This document shows, piece by piece, positions 1 through 10,745 of a stretch of DNA of 64,000 nt. The first letter of the stretch is position 1. Every line of letters starts with the position of its first letter. Made by a program: the position numbers and the translations under genes. This stretch comes from Cornus controversa (lineage: Eukaryota > Streptophyta > Magnoliopsida > Cornales > Cornaceae): NCBI GenBank assembly GCA_026545225.1, contig CM048845.1:29354001-29418000 (forward strand), read 5' to 3'. The notes under the pieces are model-generated. The model saw nothing but the letters and a program-made list of their open reading frames with translations. It did no database searches and was not told where the DNA came from.

Positions 1-305
1 CCCCATAGTTAATTCAATTGACCATTGATTATGGAGTTAGTGGTGAAGTCAATTACCCTAGATTTATCTCATATTATCTTCACTCTCTATTTCCTTTGTT
101 TTATTTTATTTTGCTTTTTAATTAGTTTAGATATAAAAATCAGATTTCTTTTCTTTATAAATTTAATTAGAATTAATTCCGTATTCCAACTCATTCAGAC
201 CATAATCCCTGAGGTTCGACACCCCTTTCGATAGCCCTATTCTGCAAGGAATTCGTTCTATTACGAAGTGTGGTAATTTTAATTGAGACGCACTCACACA
301 CAAAT
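1..305 (+). repeat. 3' tail of a Ty3/gypsy LTR (TGATAAGC family)
   Basis: Bases ~200-305 resemble the last ~115 bp of the solo LTR ending at 7315: both have a gttcgac/gatcgac stretch, then gaattcgttctattRcga, then a tail rich in acacaca. No PBS follows. The start lies outside the window, so the element type beyond the LTR tail is inferred from similarity only. Confidence 0.5.
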
Positions 306-370
306 TAGTTGAGGCTTTAATTGAATCTTCTACTTTGTACGTTGATCTAGATCAATCTTTATACTCAAAC

Positions 371-1348
371 ATGAAGATGGCTGAATCAAAAATTAGGAGA
401 GGATCTTCTTCCTCTGGCCAACTCAAGGCCAAAAATAGTGAAGGAAGATCGAAAGACAGGCATGAGAAGTTAAAATATGTGGCCGCCTTTCCTCCTCAAA
501 AGAGGTCTGCTACCGGAACCGCTCCTTCATCTAAAAACCAGAAGCTGATGGCGGATGCCATGAAGGGACATAACTCTTTCTCTTCTACTCTGATCATGGC
601 TAATCCTACTAGCAATGCTGTTAATGAGCCGTTCATTGGTTTGACCGAATAGTGGATTCCTCACTTAAAAAAATCGGATGGGTCATTCATAACGATGGGG
701 GATTGTGCTGCCCTTGATTATGACGTTATGGGGACCTTAGCCTAGAGGATTTGGCCTCCCCATGATGAGCTTCATCAGCAAGGGGTTAATAGAGATGAAG
801 TCCTATTGAACGCTCCCCTTCACATTATGGAGGTTGAGCAACTAAAAGGGAGTCAGGCTAAAAGGCTTGAGAGTGATGTGAGGTCCCTTAACAAATCTCT
901 TACTGAAAAGCAAAATGCAACTGTACATTTTGAACAAAGGGCGCTGGAGGCTGAACAAAAGGCTGCTAAACTTCAGACCTTTCTTCAAGTCTGCAAGTCT
1001 GGCGGACTTGATATGCACCAATGCTTCTTGAAAATTTTAACTTTGAAAATTGCTGATGGCTTTAAGAATGGTTTCGAACAGAGCGAGAAGCCCGAGGCTA
1101 AAGGAGACTACCAAGATCCTGATGACTTTGATGTTGATCAAGGGATTGAACCATTCGAAGCCTACGACATTCTTGAAACTGGAGATGCAAAGAAGAAGTT
1201 CACTAATTTCCTTAAGAGTTCTTGCTCAACTTCAGCCCCTGTCGCTCCTATTGCTGCTCCTTCTCATCATCTTCCATCTGATCAGATCACTCCAGAAGTA
1301 CTGATGCAAACTAAGAAGGGCATCGAGATAATCGATTCCTTTGATTAG
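371..1348 (+). pseudogene. Broken TE-associated ORF of unknown function, coiled-coil
   Basis: One reading frame runs from ATG 371 to TAG 1346-1348 and is interrupted by TAG at 650-652 and 743-745, so about 325 codons were once open. The N-terminal part is basic and Ser/Lys-rich. Codons from ~806 (QLKGSQAKRLESDVRSLNK and on) have the heptad look of a coiled coil; the C-terminal third is acidic (DYQDPDDFDVDQG). I do not recognise a catalytic domain. It lies between a gypsy LTR tail and a minisatellite, an arrangement that fits the extra ORF and repeat-bearing 3' UTR known from some Tat-lineage gypsy elements. That placement is inference. It could also be a captured host gene fragment. Confidence 0.5.
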
Positions 1349-1682
1349 GACTTCAACAAGGAAGATGGGGCAGAAACCAAATAATGACTCCTCTTTTTTC
1401 TTTCTTTTTTTTAATGTTTGTTTAGAGCTTTAAGCGATAATTATACTCCCCCCTTTCTTTTTGTAATCAATGTTTAATGAATATCAAGCTTTTGTGTTTT
1501 TAACTTTCGAGCACTTTGTGTTGACTCTGTTAAACTTAAGTAATTGACATTTCATAAATATCATTAAAATAAAATAAAAAAATTTGCAACTTGGGCCATG
1601 GCCTCACTCAATAAACATTCATCATTAAAAACTTTGTCCTAGTTTTGTTCATTACTTAGGATTTTTGTGAATGATCAGTGAT
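1349..1682. other. Non-coding AT-rich spacer
   Basis: T-rich tract after the broken ORF, with several TAAA-rich stretches. No ORF, RNA gene or repeat unit is recognised here. Confidence 0.5.
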
Positions 1683-2515
1683 CGGCACATGATGCCTTAG
1701 CTTTTTTTTTTAAGCGATTGGCACTTGAGACCTCAAGTTGAGTTTTAAGTGATCGATTTTTTATGTCAGCTGCTTCTTCTTTTTTTATAAATGATCAGCC
1801 CTTAAGGCCTTAGCTTGATTTTTAAGCGACCGACTTGTAATGTCAGCTGCTTCTTTTTTTGTAAACAATCGGCCCTTGTGGACTTAGCTTAAGTTTTAAG
1901 CGATCGACTTGTAATGCTTTTTTTTTATTTATTTATGTAAGTGATCGGCTCTTGAGGCCTGAGCTTTAGTTTTAAATGATTGGCTTATAATTCTAACTGC
2001 TTTTTTTTTTTTTTTTTGTAAGCGATCGGCCCTTAAGGCCTTAGCATGAGTTTTAAGTGATCGACTTATAATGCCAGCTACTTCTTTTTTTGTAAGCGAT
2101 TGACCCTTGTGACCTTAGCTTAAGTTTTAAGCGATTGGCTTGTAATGCCAGTTGCTTTTTTTTTTTTTTCTATAAGCGAATGACACTTGAGGCCTTAGCT
2201 TTAGTTTTAAGCGATCGGCTTGTAATCTAGCTGCTTCTTCTTTTCTTTTTTTTTTGTAAGCGATCGACACTTGAGGCCTTAACTTTAGTTTTAAGCAATT
2301 GGCTTGTAATACAACTGCTTCTTTTTTTTTTTTTTTTGTAAGCGATCGACACTTGAGGCCTTAGTAGTTTTAAGCGATCGGCTTGTAATGTTAGCTGCTT
2401 CTTTTTTTTTTTGGTAAGCGATCGGCTCTTGCCTTAGCTTTAGTTTAAGCAATCAGCTTGTAATGCCAGCCGCTTCTTTTTTTTTTGATCATCTTTGGGC
2501 AATTGGCTCGTAATA
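1683..2515 (+). repeat. ~85-bp minisatellite, about 10 imperfect copies
   Basis: The unit alternates two half-units: aagcgatcggcttgtaatgc followed by a T-rich tract of 8-18 Ts, then gtaagcgatcgRcacttgag followed by gccttagctttagtttt. Unit length drifts between roughly 75 and 95 bp, mainly in the T tract. The palindrome CGATCG or a one-base variant occurs about twice per unit. Copies differ at several sites, so the array is old. Such arrays are known in the 3' UTR of Tat-lineage gypsy elements. The open frame seen on the minus strand near its right edge is a by-product. Confidence 0.85.
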
Positions 2516-2943
2516 CCACTTTCCTCTTTGAATGATCTTTTTATGGGTGATTGACTATTTCGTAAGTTAAAAACCCCGGCAAGACATTGGCATTGCACAT
2601 ATCTTCTTGCACAATGCCCATGCCTTACCACGACTTTTGATTTTGACATTACTCATTATTTATAATAAAGCACGAAATTTTTTCCCCGGTGTGGGACCAT
2701 ACCCATTCCACCTTTTGACAATGAATGATTTAAAAGAGACTCTCATTATTTTTTAGGTCAATCTTGGCATAAATCTTAATTACACTTCCCTATTATTTAT
2801 ACAAAGTGAGGGCTATACTGCCGAAATTTAAACTTTAAGCTTTAATATACTGAATTTAAACATAATATCTCTTCAAAAGAATTGCACTTTAAGGCTTACG
2901 AATTAACTTGTTATCGCTAACTGTACAAAGCCTGTATGCCCCT
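2516..2943. other. Non-coding spacer between minisatellite and LTR
   Basis: No coding potential seen. The stretch lacks an obvious polypurine tract directly before the LTR that begins at 2944, so whether it belongs to the same element as that LTR is open. Confidence 0.4.
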
Positions 2944-3336
2944 TGTAGGGGAAAAAAATCCTCCAACTATTCACATGGGCTAACTAATACACGAACAAGC
3001 CAAGCCCAAAAGGATTCAAGCCCAAGGTTCAGTAAAAGCCCAAAAGAATTATCCTAAAAGGAAGAATGGACCTAGTTGCCCCTTTATAAGGCCAAAGCAG
3101 CCCAACTTAGACATAAATCCAAACTCTATTGGGAATCTATTTCCTTGAGAGAAAAGATAGATGCAAATAAGGAAATTTGAATCCTAATTTGTATAAATAT
3201 CTGAAAAGATGTATGAAATAGGATCCCCGAATCCTCACCTCTCTTTCTCTGAAAAAATATTGCGTTCTTGAAATTATTGGGTGTGTGCATTGAATTTATT
3301 ACTAGAAAATTAGCTAAGCAATTTTTTGTACTAACA
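2944..3336 (+). mobile_element. 5' LTR of a Ty3/gypsy element (393 bp)
   Basis: Starts TGTAGGGG and ends CTAACA (TG...CA ends). It holds a TATA box, TATAAATAT at 3192-3200. The sequence right after it, cTTTGGCACCGTCTGTagg (from 3337), is the PBS-region wording common after plant gypsy LTRs, and a gag start codon follows at 3400. This makes it a 5' LTR. The rest of the element is cut off by the LTR starting at 3505. Confidence 0.75.
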
Positions 3337-3399
3337 CTTTGGCACCGTCTGTAGGAAATGTTTTATCATTTTCTATTCAAAACTTGAGAATTTGTAATC

Positions 3400-3504
3400 A
3401 TGGTGGACACAAGAAGGAATACTTACGACGTGGTAGATCTGGACAGACCCCTTAGGAATCAAATGGGGGTACTGCCTATACAGCTAAACATCCAAGATCC
3501 TCTG
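3400..3504 (+). pseudogene. gag N-terminus, truncated by insertion
   Basis: ATG 3400 lies 63 bp after the LTR end and opens 35 codons beginning MVDTRRNTYDVVDLDRPLR, the basic MV(N/D)TRR-type start common in plant gypsy gag proteins. The frame runs straight into the next LTR at 3505, whose insertion removed or displaced the rest. The remainder of this element is not found in the window. Confidence 0.6.
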
Positions 3505-3884
3505 TGTAAGAACTGTGACCATTTTTGACCGATTTTCTTGTATTTTCATTTAATTGGTATATTAATGTTTTAAATGATTATATATGTGTTTTAAATATAA
3601 AATACATGTTTAGATAACTTATTTAAGGTTTGAAAATTTTTTTGGAGTGTTCGGTAAAAGTTGACTTTTTCGGGTTCGGTCAACCTAGGGACGCTAGCCC
3701 CGTGGGCTGAGAAAATCTAAAAGTGTCGGAATGACTTCAAATTCGGAGCGTAGCTTAAATAAAATATTTAACGCACAACGGAATTAATTTCTTGTCATCG
3801 GAGTTACGAAACTCTGAAAATGAGCCTGGGAAGGTTTAGTGAAAATGTTGTGGAATACTTGTAAATAAGTGTAGGTTATTTTGC

Positions 3885-3893
3885 TATAAATAG
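3885..3893 (+). promoter_or_regulatory. TATA box of LTR A
   Basis: TATAAATAG, 380 bp from the LTR start. The related LTR at 41070 has TATAAATAC at 381 bp, and the one at 21758 has TATAAATAT at 346 bp. Confidence 0.7.
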
Positions 3894-5520
3894 CAAAGAA
3901 AAATCAACCATTCCCATTCTTTTCTCCCAGTAGCCATATGAGCATGTATATATATATATATATATATATACATACTCATACGTATAGCAACTTCATCTTC
4001 TTCACTACTCCATTGAATTGGAAGGTCTTCAGGCGAGAATCAAAGTTTACCGAAGAAGAGAAAAACGGTCTACGTATCGAGGGCTCGAGATTTATCGGTC
4101 CAAAATCAAATTTGGAGAAGGTTGATCTTTTGGATGAGATTTGGGAAATTCAATTGGAAGCTCTTCTAATTTGAGGTAAGGATGCCTAACCCATAAAATT
4201 CAGGATTTTTGTGAATATATTAGTTTTTAAGGCAACCAATTGGTTATGTGAGATAATTAGATGATCTTCAATAGTATAGCATGCTTAATTATGCTAATTG
4301 ATGAATTCATTATGCAAGATTTTCTAATTAGATGTTTATAATTGCCAAAGTTGATTATAAAGTATGTTGTAATTGAATTATAGAAGAATTGAACAAATTT
4401 ATGTTTATGTGTGAAAGTGACACTTAGGTGTTTGATGAATTGCTTTAGAAATGTGTTTAAGTGCAAAAAATGATTTAATTGTCAACATATGAAATATGTG
4501 AATTGTGTAGAGTATGAATTATGTGAAATGTGAAAGATGTGAAGCATGTTCAAAAGTGTATACATGAGGTTTAAATGAGAATTGTGTAACATGATATGTA
4601 AATGCTTTGTTGAGCTTGAGTTATAAATGTACATTGATTGAACATGTGGGTGCATCTTCATTGGCATGGTGAGGGTGGTGAGCTCAATTGGATGGTAATG
4701 TCCTCTTAACAAGTGATGAGGTGATCCGGTAAGGGAAAGCCCTCGTGGAGTGGACTTGTTATAGAACTCCGTTAGAAATGAAAAGGATACTCCTTACAAA
4801 GGTGAGTCCTACGATGAGGTGGACTTTTTATAGAGCCTCAGATAGGTGGGATTGGTTATCCAAGGGAATTGGAGATCAATAGATGTGTGGAGAGGATAAG
4901 GGAGTTGCGCACGTCATGTTGCATTGCACGTTGCTTATGATATGGTTGTGTTATGTGAATATTTGTTTAACATGATAAAATATAAATGTATGCTTACGTG
5001 ATATGCATGGAACTTGTGAAATTATGTTTTAGACAGTCCTATTGAGCATGTGGTTGCTTATCCCATGAGGATTAATTCTTTTCAGGAAATGGAAAGGAGG
5101 TGATGGAGTCTCCCCAATAGTATATTGGCGTGAAGCAAAAAAGTTGATTTCTTTTAAAGACTTATTATTGTTTTACTTGAATACATGTTTGGATTGTGGA
5201 TAATATGCAAGTGTTGGGCATGTATAAGACCCTTCTTATATTTTAAGAACATGTTATAACTATGTTATATGATTTCATACACTATATGTATGTTTTGAAT
5301 ATGGTAAGTGCTAGATGATACGAATGATGGTTTTATAGTTCTATTAATGTCCATTTAAGCATGTTTATGATTTAAGGGTTAATTATATGGGATGTATGAG
5401 GTTTCGACATTCCATTCATGATTTGGATATAATTGGATGAGTTTTGTGTTTTGAAAATGTTTATGTATGAGGATTCGTGTAAGATTTGGACAAAAACAAT
5501 GCTAAAAAGGGGTGTTCATG

Positions 5521-5880
5521 TGGAATCCGTTGACTGATTCTTTTGAATAAGTCGACTATTTTGGGGAGAGTGTTTCTAAGCTTTCTAGAGGGGCAAATTA
5601 GTCGACTGATAGAGATTTTCAATTAGTCGACTGATTCCTTCAAATAAGTCGATTGATAGAGATTTTCAACCAGTTGACTGCCTATTTAAATAAGTCGACT
5701 GATAGAGATTTTTAACCAATCGATTGCTCCTTTAAATAAGTTGACTGATATAGATTTTTAAATATGTGAAAGTAGTCGACTGACTCTTTTGAATAAGTCG
5801 ACTGTTTTGGGCAGAGCGTTTTTGAGCTTTCTAGACTGAAAATTAGTCGACTGCTCTTTTAGATAAGTCGACTAATAGAG
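5521..5880 (+). repeat. GTCGACT palindrome cluster in LTR A
   Basis: About 13 copies of (A/T)(A)GTCGACTGAT-type blocks, around eight of them with exact GTCGAC, spaced by gatagagattttYaa or ttYaaataa phrases at roughly 30-bp intervals. The cluster lies in the 3' part of the LTR, at the same relative place where sister LTRs carry other palindromes. Confidence 0.85.
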
Positions 5881-5903
5881 ATTTTCAACTACTTTTGAAT
5901 TAG

Positions 5904-7315
5904 TGATAAGCATTGAATGCTATACATTCTTGTGCCTTTACTTATGTATCTTGATCCCATAACTGCACATATTGTACAGTTTTTACGTATTTTTATGTTT
6001 TTGATGATTTCAGGTTCAAATTCAGAATGTGGTTTAATTCGACTCCTTTAGTAGTTCAACAATGCATTTCTAATTCCTATCATCCTTCATGGAGAAACTA
6101 TATTGAGGAATAGTGAATGGTGGGTCAAGACCGGAGTCAAAAAGTTAGAAAGTTAAAGATCTGCAGAAGAAGGAGGATTGATACATCGAAGTACCTACTT
6201 CGATGCATCGCCCGAACCTGCTAAAGATATTTTTCTGTAGATGTGTTCTCCACTTGCCACTTGTCTAATTTTGCTTGGATAGAGCCTTGTACGGAATTTC
6301 TATGATATTTTGAGCCTTAGATCAGTTATATAGCTAGAGAATATGTAATAAAAAAGACACACACAATTCTTGTAATAGAGAACATAATTTAGAATTCTAG
6401 AGAGAGAAAGTAAAGTTCTAGAGAGAGAAAGCTTCAAAGAGGGCTTCGTAAGGCCTTGAAGACCATCTTGAGCATGGGACCATCTTTGTCTATGGAGTGC
6501 TTCCAACCCACTATGATCAACTAATTCGTCTCTAGGGTTTTGATAAACCCTAACTTTATAACTATGTTCTAACTTCAATGAATTGGGGATTTTTATGTAT
6601 TTGTTGTATATGTCTCTTGCCTTGAGCCTTATATACATATAAGTTTACAATTTTTTCATGCTCACGTGTGGTGATTTATATTCTTGTCTTAGAATGGTTA
6701 AATTCCTCACATAATCTTCAAACACTTGTAAGTTTCACAAGGATTACAAGTGATGGCTTGAGACTAGTTTTCACTATAACATGCATAGCTAGATTTGCAT
6801 AGTCCATGCTTAGATAATGTGATTTTATTTCAATAAGATAAGTAGGTAGGTAGGGAAATCATGTAACGATGGTTTTACTACAAGTAGGTAATTAGGTAAA
6901 CAAGGAAAATCACATTTTTCGAAGATGGATTATAGTATATTAAGGTGTGTGTATTCTCTTGGCGACGTCGTTGTAGGTGGGACTTGTCAACACGTCATTA
7001 GTACACATTTGCATGAATTTCCCCCAATTTATTAGAAATGTGACATACTACGAGGTTAGCAGCGATGTCTAACCCTAGTCCTTTATTATTCTCTCAACCA
7101 TTGTATTTAAATTACTTTTATATTTTCAAATTAGAGTAAGCCGACAACCAACACGGTTGCGATTTAAACAAGAACCAACTTTCAACCTTTAGTGAATTAT
7201 ACCTACGTAGTCTCTGTGGGATCGACATCCTCAACTTAGAGCCCTATCCTTCAAGAATTCGTTCTATTGCGAGTGGTAAATTTATAAATTGCGAGTAGCG
7301 CAACCACACACAACA
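5904..7315 (+). mobile_element. Solo LTR of TGATAAGC gypsy family, inside LTR A
   Basis: 1412 bp, starting TGATAAGCATTGAATGC and ending CACACAACA. It is flanked by ATTAG (5899-5903) and ATAAG (7316-7320), a 5-bp duplication with one change. The flanks together (gaattag...cataacttta) match the continuous LTR at ~14150 (gaaataggcataactta), which marks it as an insertion. The family members at 15042-16430 and 28931-30326 have similar length (1389 and 1396 bp). It has no internal region, so it is a solo LTR. No gene is carried; the ORF at 6300-6638 (minus) is incidental. Confidence 0.85.
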
Positions 7316-7666
7316 ATAAGCATAACTTTATCTTCTCAAAACCGATTTAAGTGGTTCTTTTTTTGAAATCGAGTATTTTTGAATCATATTTCCATTGGTA
7401 TTGGTTGATGTTGAGTTGAACGCACACAAGAGTGTGTACATAATTAAGCTCCGCGATAAATATGAGTTAAAATGGTTCATTAGGGTTTAATGGACAGGTT
7501 CACTCTCAGGATTTGGACTTGGACCGGGGGAGTCCTGGTAGTCTAGATTTTGGGGTGTGAAAACTTGGTGTGAGAGCATGATATCAAAAAGTAAGTATGA
7601 TTAGGAGTGTAGGTTATTACTTAATCACCCTTAGTTTTTGGGTTTCAGAATTGGGGCGTGACAACT

Positions 7667-7678
7667 TGGTATTAGAGC
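7667..7678 (+). other. Primer-binding site of gypsy element 1
   Basis: TGGTATTAGAGC, three bases after the LTR end. It differs by one base (C to T) from TGGTATCAGAGC, the complement of the plant initiator tRNA-Met 3' end. Confidence 0.85.
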
Positions 7679-9050
7679 ACTAGGTCGAATACCTAGGAGC
7701 AGTAGGTAATGGAAGGGTCACGTTTGGTTTTATGATAGGTTAGAACCTTGAGTTGAAAACCTAGAAACGTGTGTTGACATGACATAGTTAATTAGAAAAC
7801 TTATGTGCATTTAGAATATGCTTATATGATTATATGTTAAATGTTATGTGATAACATGTATCATATGCTATGTGTTGATTTGAGAACATGTTTATGTCAT
7901 AACATGCATATATGTTATGTGTTGACTTGAGAACATGTTTATGTGATTAAATATGTGTTGAGAAATATATCTATATAATATATGCAAAGTTGATATCATG
8001 TTGCATGTTGGGTAGTTATTTGATCATGTGAACATAAAATATATGATAACTTATTGTCGTTGACCTATATCATTGCACGGGTATTGGGGACTAGAGGTTA
8101 GTCAATTGAGTATCACTATTGGTAGTACTGTGATACCGTGATTCTAGACAGAGTGTGTCTGAAGTGTACTATTGAAATAGTGGGATAAAGGCTTGGAATT
8201 GATTTAATCTATTTTTGAGTTAATGGATAGGTGATGGTTTGTACGTTTGAAAGTGATATGTTTGAGTTATGTGAAATGAGTTAAAAGTTGTATGATAAGT
8301 GTTGGATATGATGTTTAAGTGAATGAATAGTTAACGGTAGTTAGAACCCTGACATATAGTATCAAAAGTGAGGATAATTTCTTACAATGAGGGGGAATGG
8401 TGGATGCAATGGACGCAATCTAGTGTATACGCCGAGTAGGTTGTATGAGACTATAGGTGATTATAGGTGACCTCAAACTCTCACTGGGAAGGGTTGTCTA
8501 AAGTGAAGTGCTAATATGAAATGAATTCTCTCTAACTGTCAACTAGTTCCTTGGAGTGGAAGGATAAAATGAGACATGATTCTTTCTCGGATATTTGGTG
8601 ATGGAGATTGATTGGTTAATGAGATTGTGAAATCAGTGGGATGTAAGATCCTAGACTTGGTCTTGAATTCCATCGAGTTATAGTCTATGAAACTAGGCAT
8701 TGTTATGTGAATTGGTACACTATTTATGTGGCTTGTTTCGACAAGTGCACAGGATTTATGTGGCTTGTCTTCACAAGTGCACATGACTTATGTGGCTTGC
8801 TTTGACAAGTGCACAGGATTTATGTGGTTTGTTTTGGCAATTGCATGGAATTATAGACTATGCCCAAGATGGTATGCCAATATTGTAAATCATGTTTGAC
8901 AATGGTGAATTATGTGAACATGGTAGTTGATTTGGAAAAGGATTTGGAAACCTTGGGTAGAGGTTGGTCCATTGAGTAGAGCAGTTTGTGTTAATACACT
9001 AGTGGGCGGTACAGTGATTCTTGACAGAGTTTGCCGGGGATGTGCTATTA
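7679..9050 (+). pseudogene. Decayed leader and gag region of gypsy element 1
   Basis: The gag gene of gypsy element 1 is expected here, but no frame of useful length remains and no zinc knuckle can be read. The region holds low-complexity TATG/ATGT-rich sequence like that found inside the LTRs, plus a short tandem repeat (8708-8845). It may be partly LTR-derived through rearrangement. The call rests on position between PBS and protease only. Confidence 0.35.
8708..8845 (+). repeat. 46-bp tandem repeat, about 3-4 copies
   Basis: Copies of gcacaggatttatgtggcttg followed by tYtYgacaagt occur at ~8710, ~8750, ~8797 and a decayed fourth copy. The unit is close to 46 bp, with copies differing at a few positions. 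Confidence 0.6.
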
Positions 9051-10124
9051 AGATAGCTGGGAGGACATTTATTTTGATATCATCTTTGGGATGGATTGGT
9101 TGTCGGAGTTTTATGTAACCATTGATTGTTTTAGAGGGAGAGTGACGATTTGTATGCCCGAGGGCGATTGCTTTTGTTTTGTGGGAGATTGGAGTGACTC
9201 ATATACTTCACCATGTTATGGCATTAGCGGTCGTGAGCGACAGAGTTTTATCTTGGCTAGTCTTTTGGTCGAAGGGGAGGAGATTCTGAGGGAGGTGTAC
9301 CCGACAGTGGTGTATGAGTTTGTGGATGTCTTTCTAGAGGATTTGACAGATTTGCCTCTTAAGAGAGCGGTAGAGTTCGGGATTGAATTGGATTGCACGA
9401 GCAAAGTTGGTGGAGTTGAAGCGTCAATTATATGATTTGAAAGCTAAAGGCTTCATTAGACCGAGTGCGTCACCGTAGGGAGCACCAGTGTTGTTTGCTA
9501 AGAAGAAAGATGGTGCTTTGATTATTGAAAGTTGAATCATGTGACAATCAAGAATAAGTATCCATTGCCGAGGATAAACGACCTATTTGATCAATTAAAG
9601 GGAGCTCACTACTTCTCAAAAATTGATTTAAGGTTGGGTTATTACCAATTGAGGGTAAAGGATGAGGATATCTATAAAATGACTTTCGTATACAGTATAG
9701 ACATTATGAGTTCCTTATAATTCCATTCAGTTTGACTAACGCACCGGTGACATTTATGGACTTAATGAACCGCGCATTTTATGAGTACCTTGATACTTTT
9801 GTGGTAGTGTTTGTTGATGATATACTTGTGTACTCATCTTTGAAAGAGGAGCACGAGTTACACTTGAGAGCAGTTTTGCAAATCCTTAGAGAGCATCGAT
9901 TGTATGCTAAGTATGAGAAGGGCAAGTTTTGTATCCAAGAGGTGAAATTCCTTGGACATGTTATTTTCAGAGGTGGAGTTTCAGTTGATCCATCTAAGAT
10001 TAAGGCTGTGATAAGTTGGGAGAGTTCGAAGAATGTTTTTGAGATTTGGAGTTTCTTTGGTTTAGCGGGCTACTATAGGAGGTTTGTGAAAGACTTCTCT
10101 AGTATTGCAGCACCGATGACATAA
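9051..10124 (+). pseudogene. pol: aspartic protease and reverse transcriptase, gypsy element 1
   Basis: The enzyme copies element RNA into DNA. The protease end is readable at 9090-9190 (MDWLSEFYVTIDC, preceded in another frame by the expected hydrophobic stretch). The RT begins near 9295 with (Y)EFVDVFLEDL and continues through [12 protein letters not shown] (9540), [28 protein letters not shown] (9735) and the catalytic [10 protein letters not shown] near 9805, ending with the RT-RNase H connection [20 protein letters not shown] replaces Trp in the usual PWGAP block (9476-9478). Frameshifts occur near 9430, 9520 and 9715 and a stop ends the last frame at 10124. The domain order and motifs fit the chromovirus Tekay/Del lineage. 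Not functional. Confidence 0.9.
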
Positions 10125-10745
10125 CTTACTCGTAAGGGTGTGAAGTTTGTGTGGAACGAAGCATTTGAGTTAGCCTTTCGTGAATTGAAGAAGTGGTTAA
10201 CTACATCTCCTATTTTGGTGATACTTGAGCGTGGCTTGGGGTATATGATCTATTATGATGCTTCGGGAAGCGGAATAGGTTGTGTGTTGATGTAATGTGA
10301 CGGAGTAGTTGCTTACGGGTCTAGACAATTAAAGACTCATGAGCATAACTATCCTATGCATGACCTAGAGCTAACAGTAGTGATCTTTGCTTTGAAAAAG
10401 TGGAAACACTACTTGTATGGCGAGAGATTCGAGGTGTATTCGAATCACAAAAGTCTCAAGTACCTTTTCTCCCAAAATGATTTGAACATGAGGCAAAAGC
10501 AATGGGTTGAGTATATGGAGGACTACAATTTTGATTTACAATACCATCTGGGTAAAACGAATGTGGTGGCAGATGCATTGAGTAGAAAGTCTCATGGAAC
10601 TCTAGCTAGCATGGCCATTCAGGAATGGATAATGATGAAAAATTTCTCAGAGTTGGGATTGTATTTTAGTGATAATAGCGAGCCAGCTACGTTGTTTAGC
10701 TTGGTAGCTCAACCTATGCTTGTGAGCAAGGTGATTGAGGCATAA
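10125..10745 (+). pseudogene. pol: RNase H domain, gypsy element 1
   Basis: Continues the frame after the stop at 10124: the region at 10140-10290 keeps YYDASGSGIGCVLM, holding the first catalytic Asp, followed by a stop where family members have Gln. The frame from 10356 reads [20 protein letters not shown], then [29 protein letters not shown] and [10 protein letters not shown], the standard gypsy RNase H blocks. The domain removes the RNA strand during reverse transcription. It ends at a stop at 10743-10745. The stops look like C-to-T changes in Gln codons. Confidence 0.9.

Larger units (their letters stand above)
3505..7663 (+). mobile_element. 5' LTR of Tekay/Del-like gypsy element 1 (LTR A)
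   Basis: Starts TGTAAGAACTGTGACC and ends GGGGCGTGACA, immediately before an initiator-Met PBS. Three other LTRs here (11530, 21758, 41070) share its start, its TATA at about +380 and the block GAAAATGAGCC. After subtracting the nested solo LTR (5904-7315) it is about 2.74 kb, close to the 2825-bp LTR at 41070. TATAAATAG is at 3885-3893. A splice-donor-like GAG|GTAAGG sits at 4173-4181. The ORF at 3938-4174 lies in the R/U5 part and is not considered a gene. The element's 3' LTR is missing. Confidence 0.85.

Noticed and set aside
2440..2649. 69-codon minus-strand frame at the edge of the minisatellite
   Set aside because: Overlaps the repeat, no domain, no conserved start context.
5521..5880. 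GTCGACT blocks at regular spacing as a CRISPR or operator array
   Set aside because: Blocks are 6-8 bp palindromes with repeated, not unique, sequence between them, within a retrotransposon LTR.
6300..6638. 112-codon minus-strand frame
   Set aside because: Lies wholly in a solo LTR with confirmed ends, no domain.
2944..7663. LTR at 2944 and LTR A as a pair
   Set aside because: Different length, different start and end, different PBS type.
7660..7680. tRNA-like sequence at the PBS sites
   Set aside because: Only 12 bases complementary to a tRNA 3' end; no tRNA fold around them.
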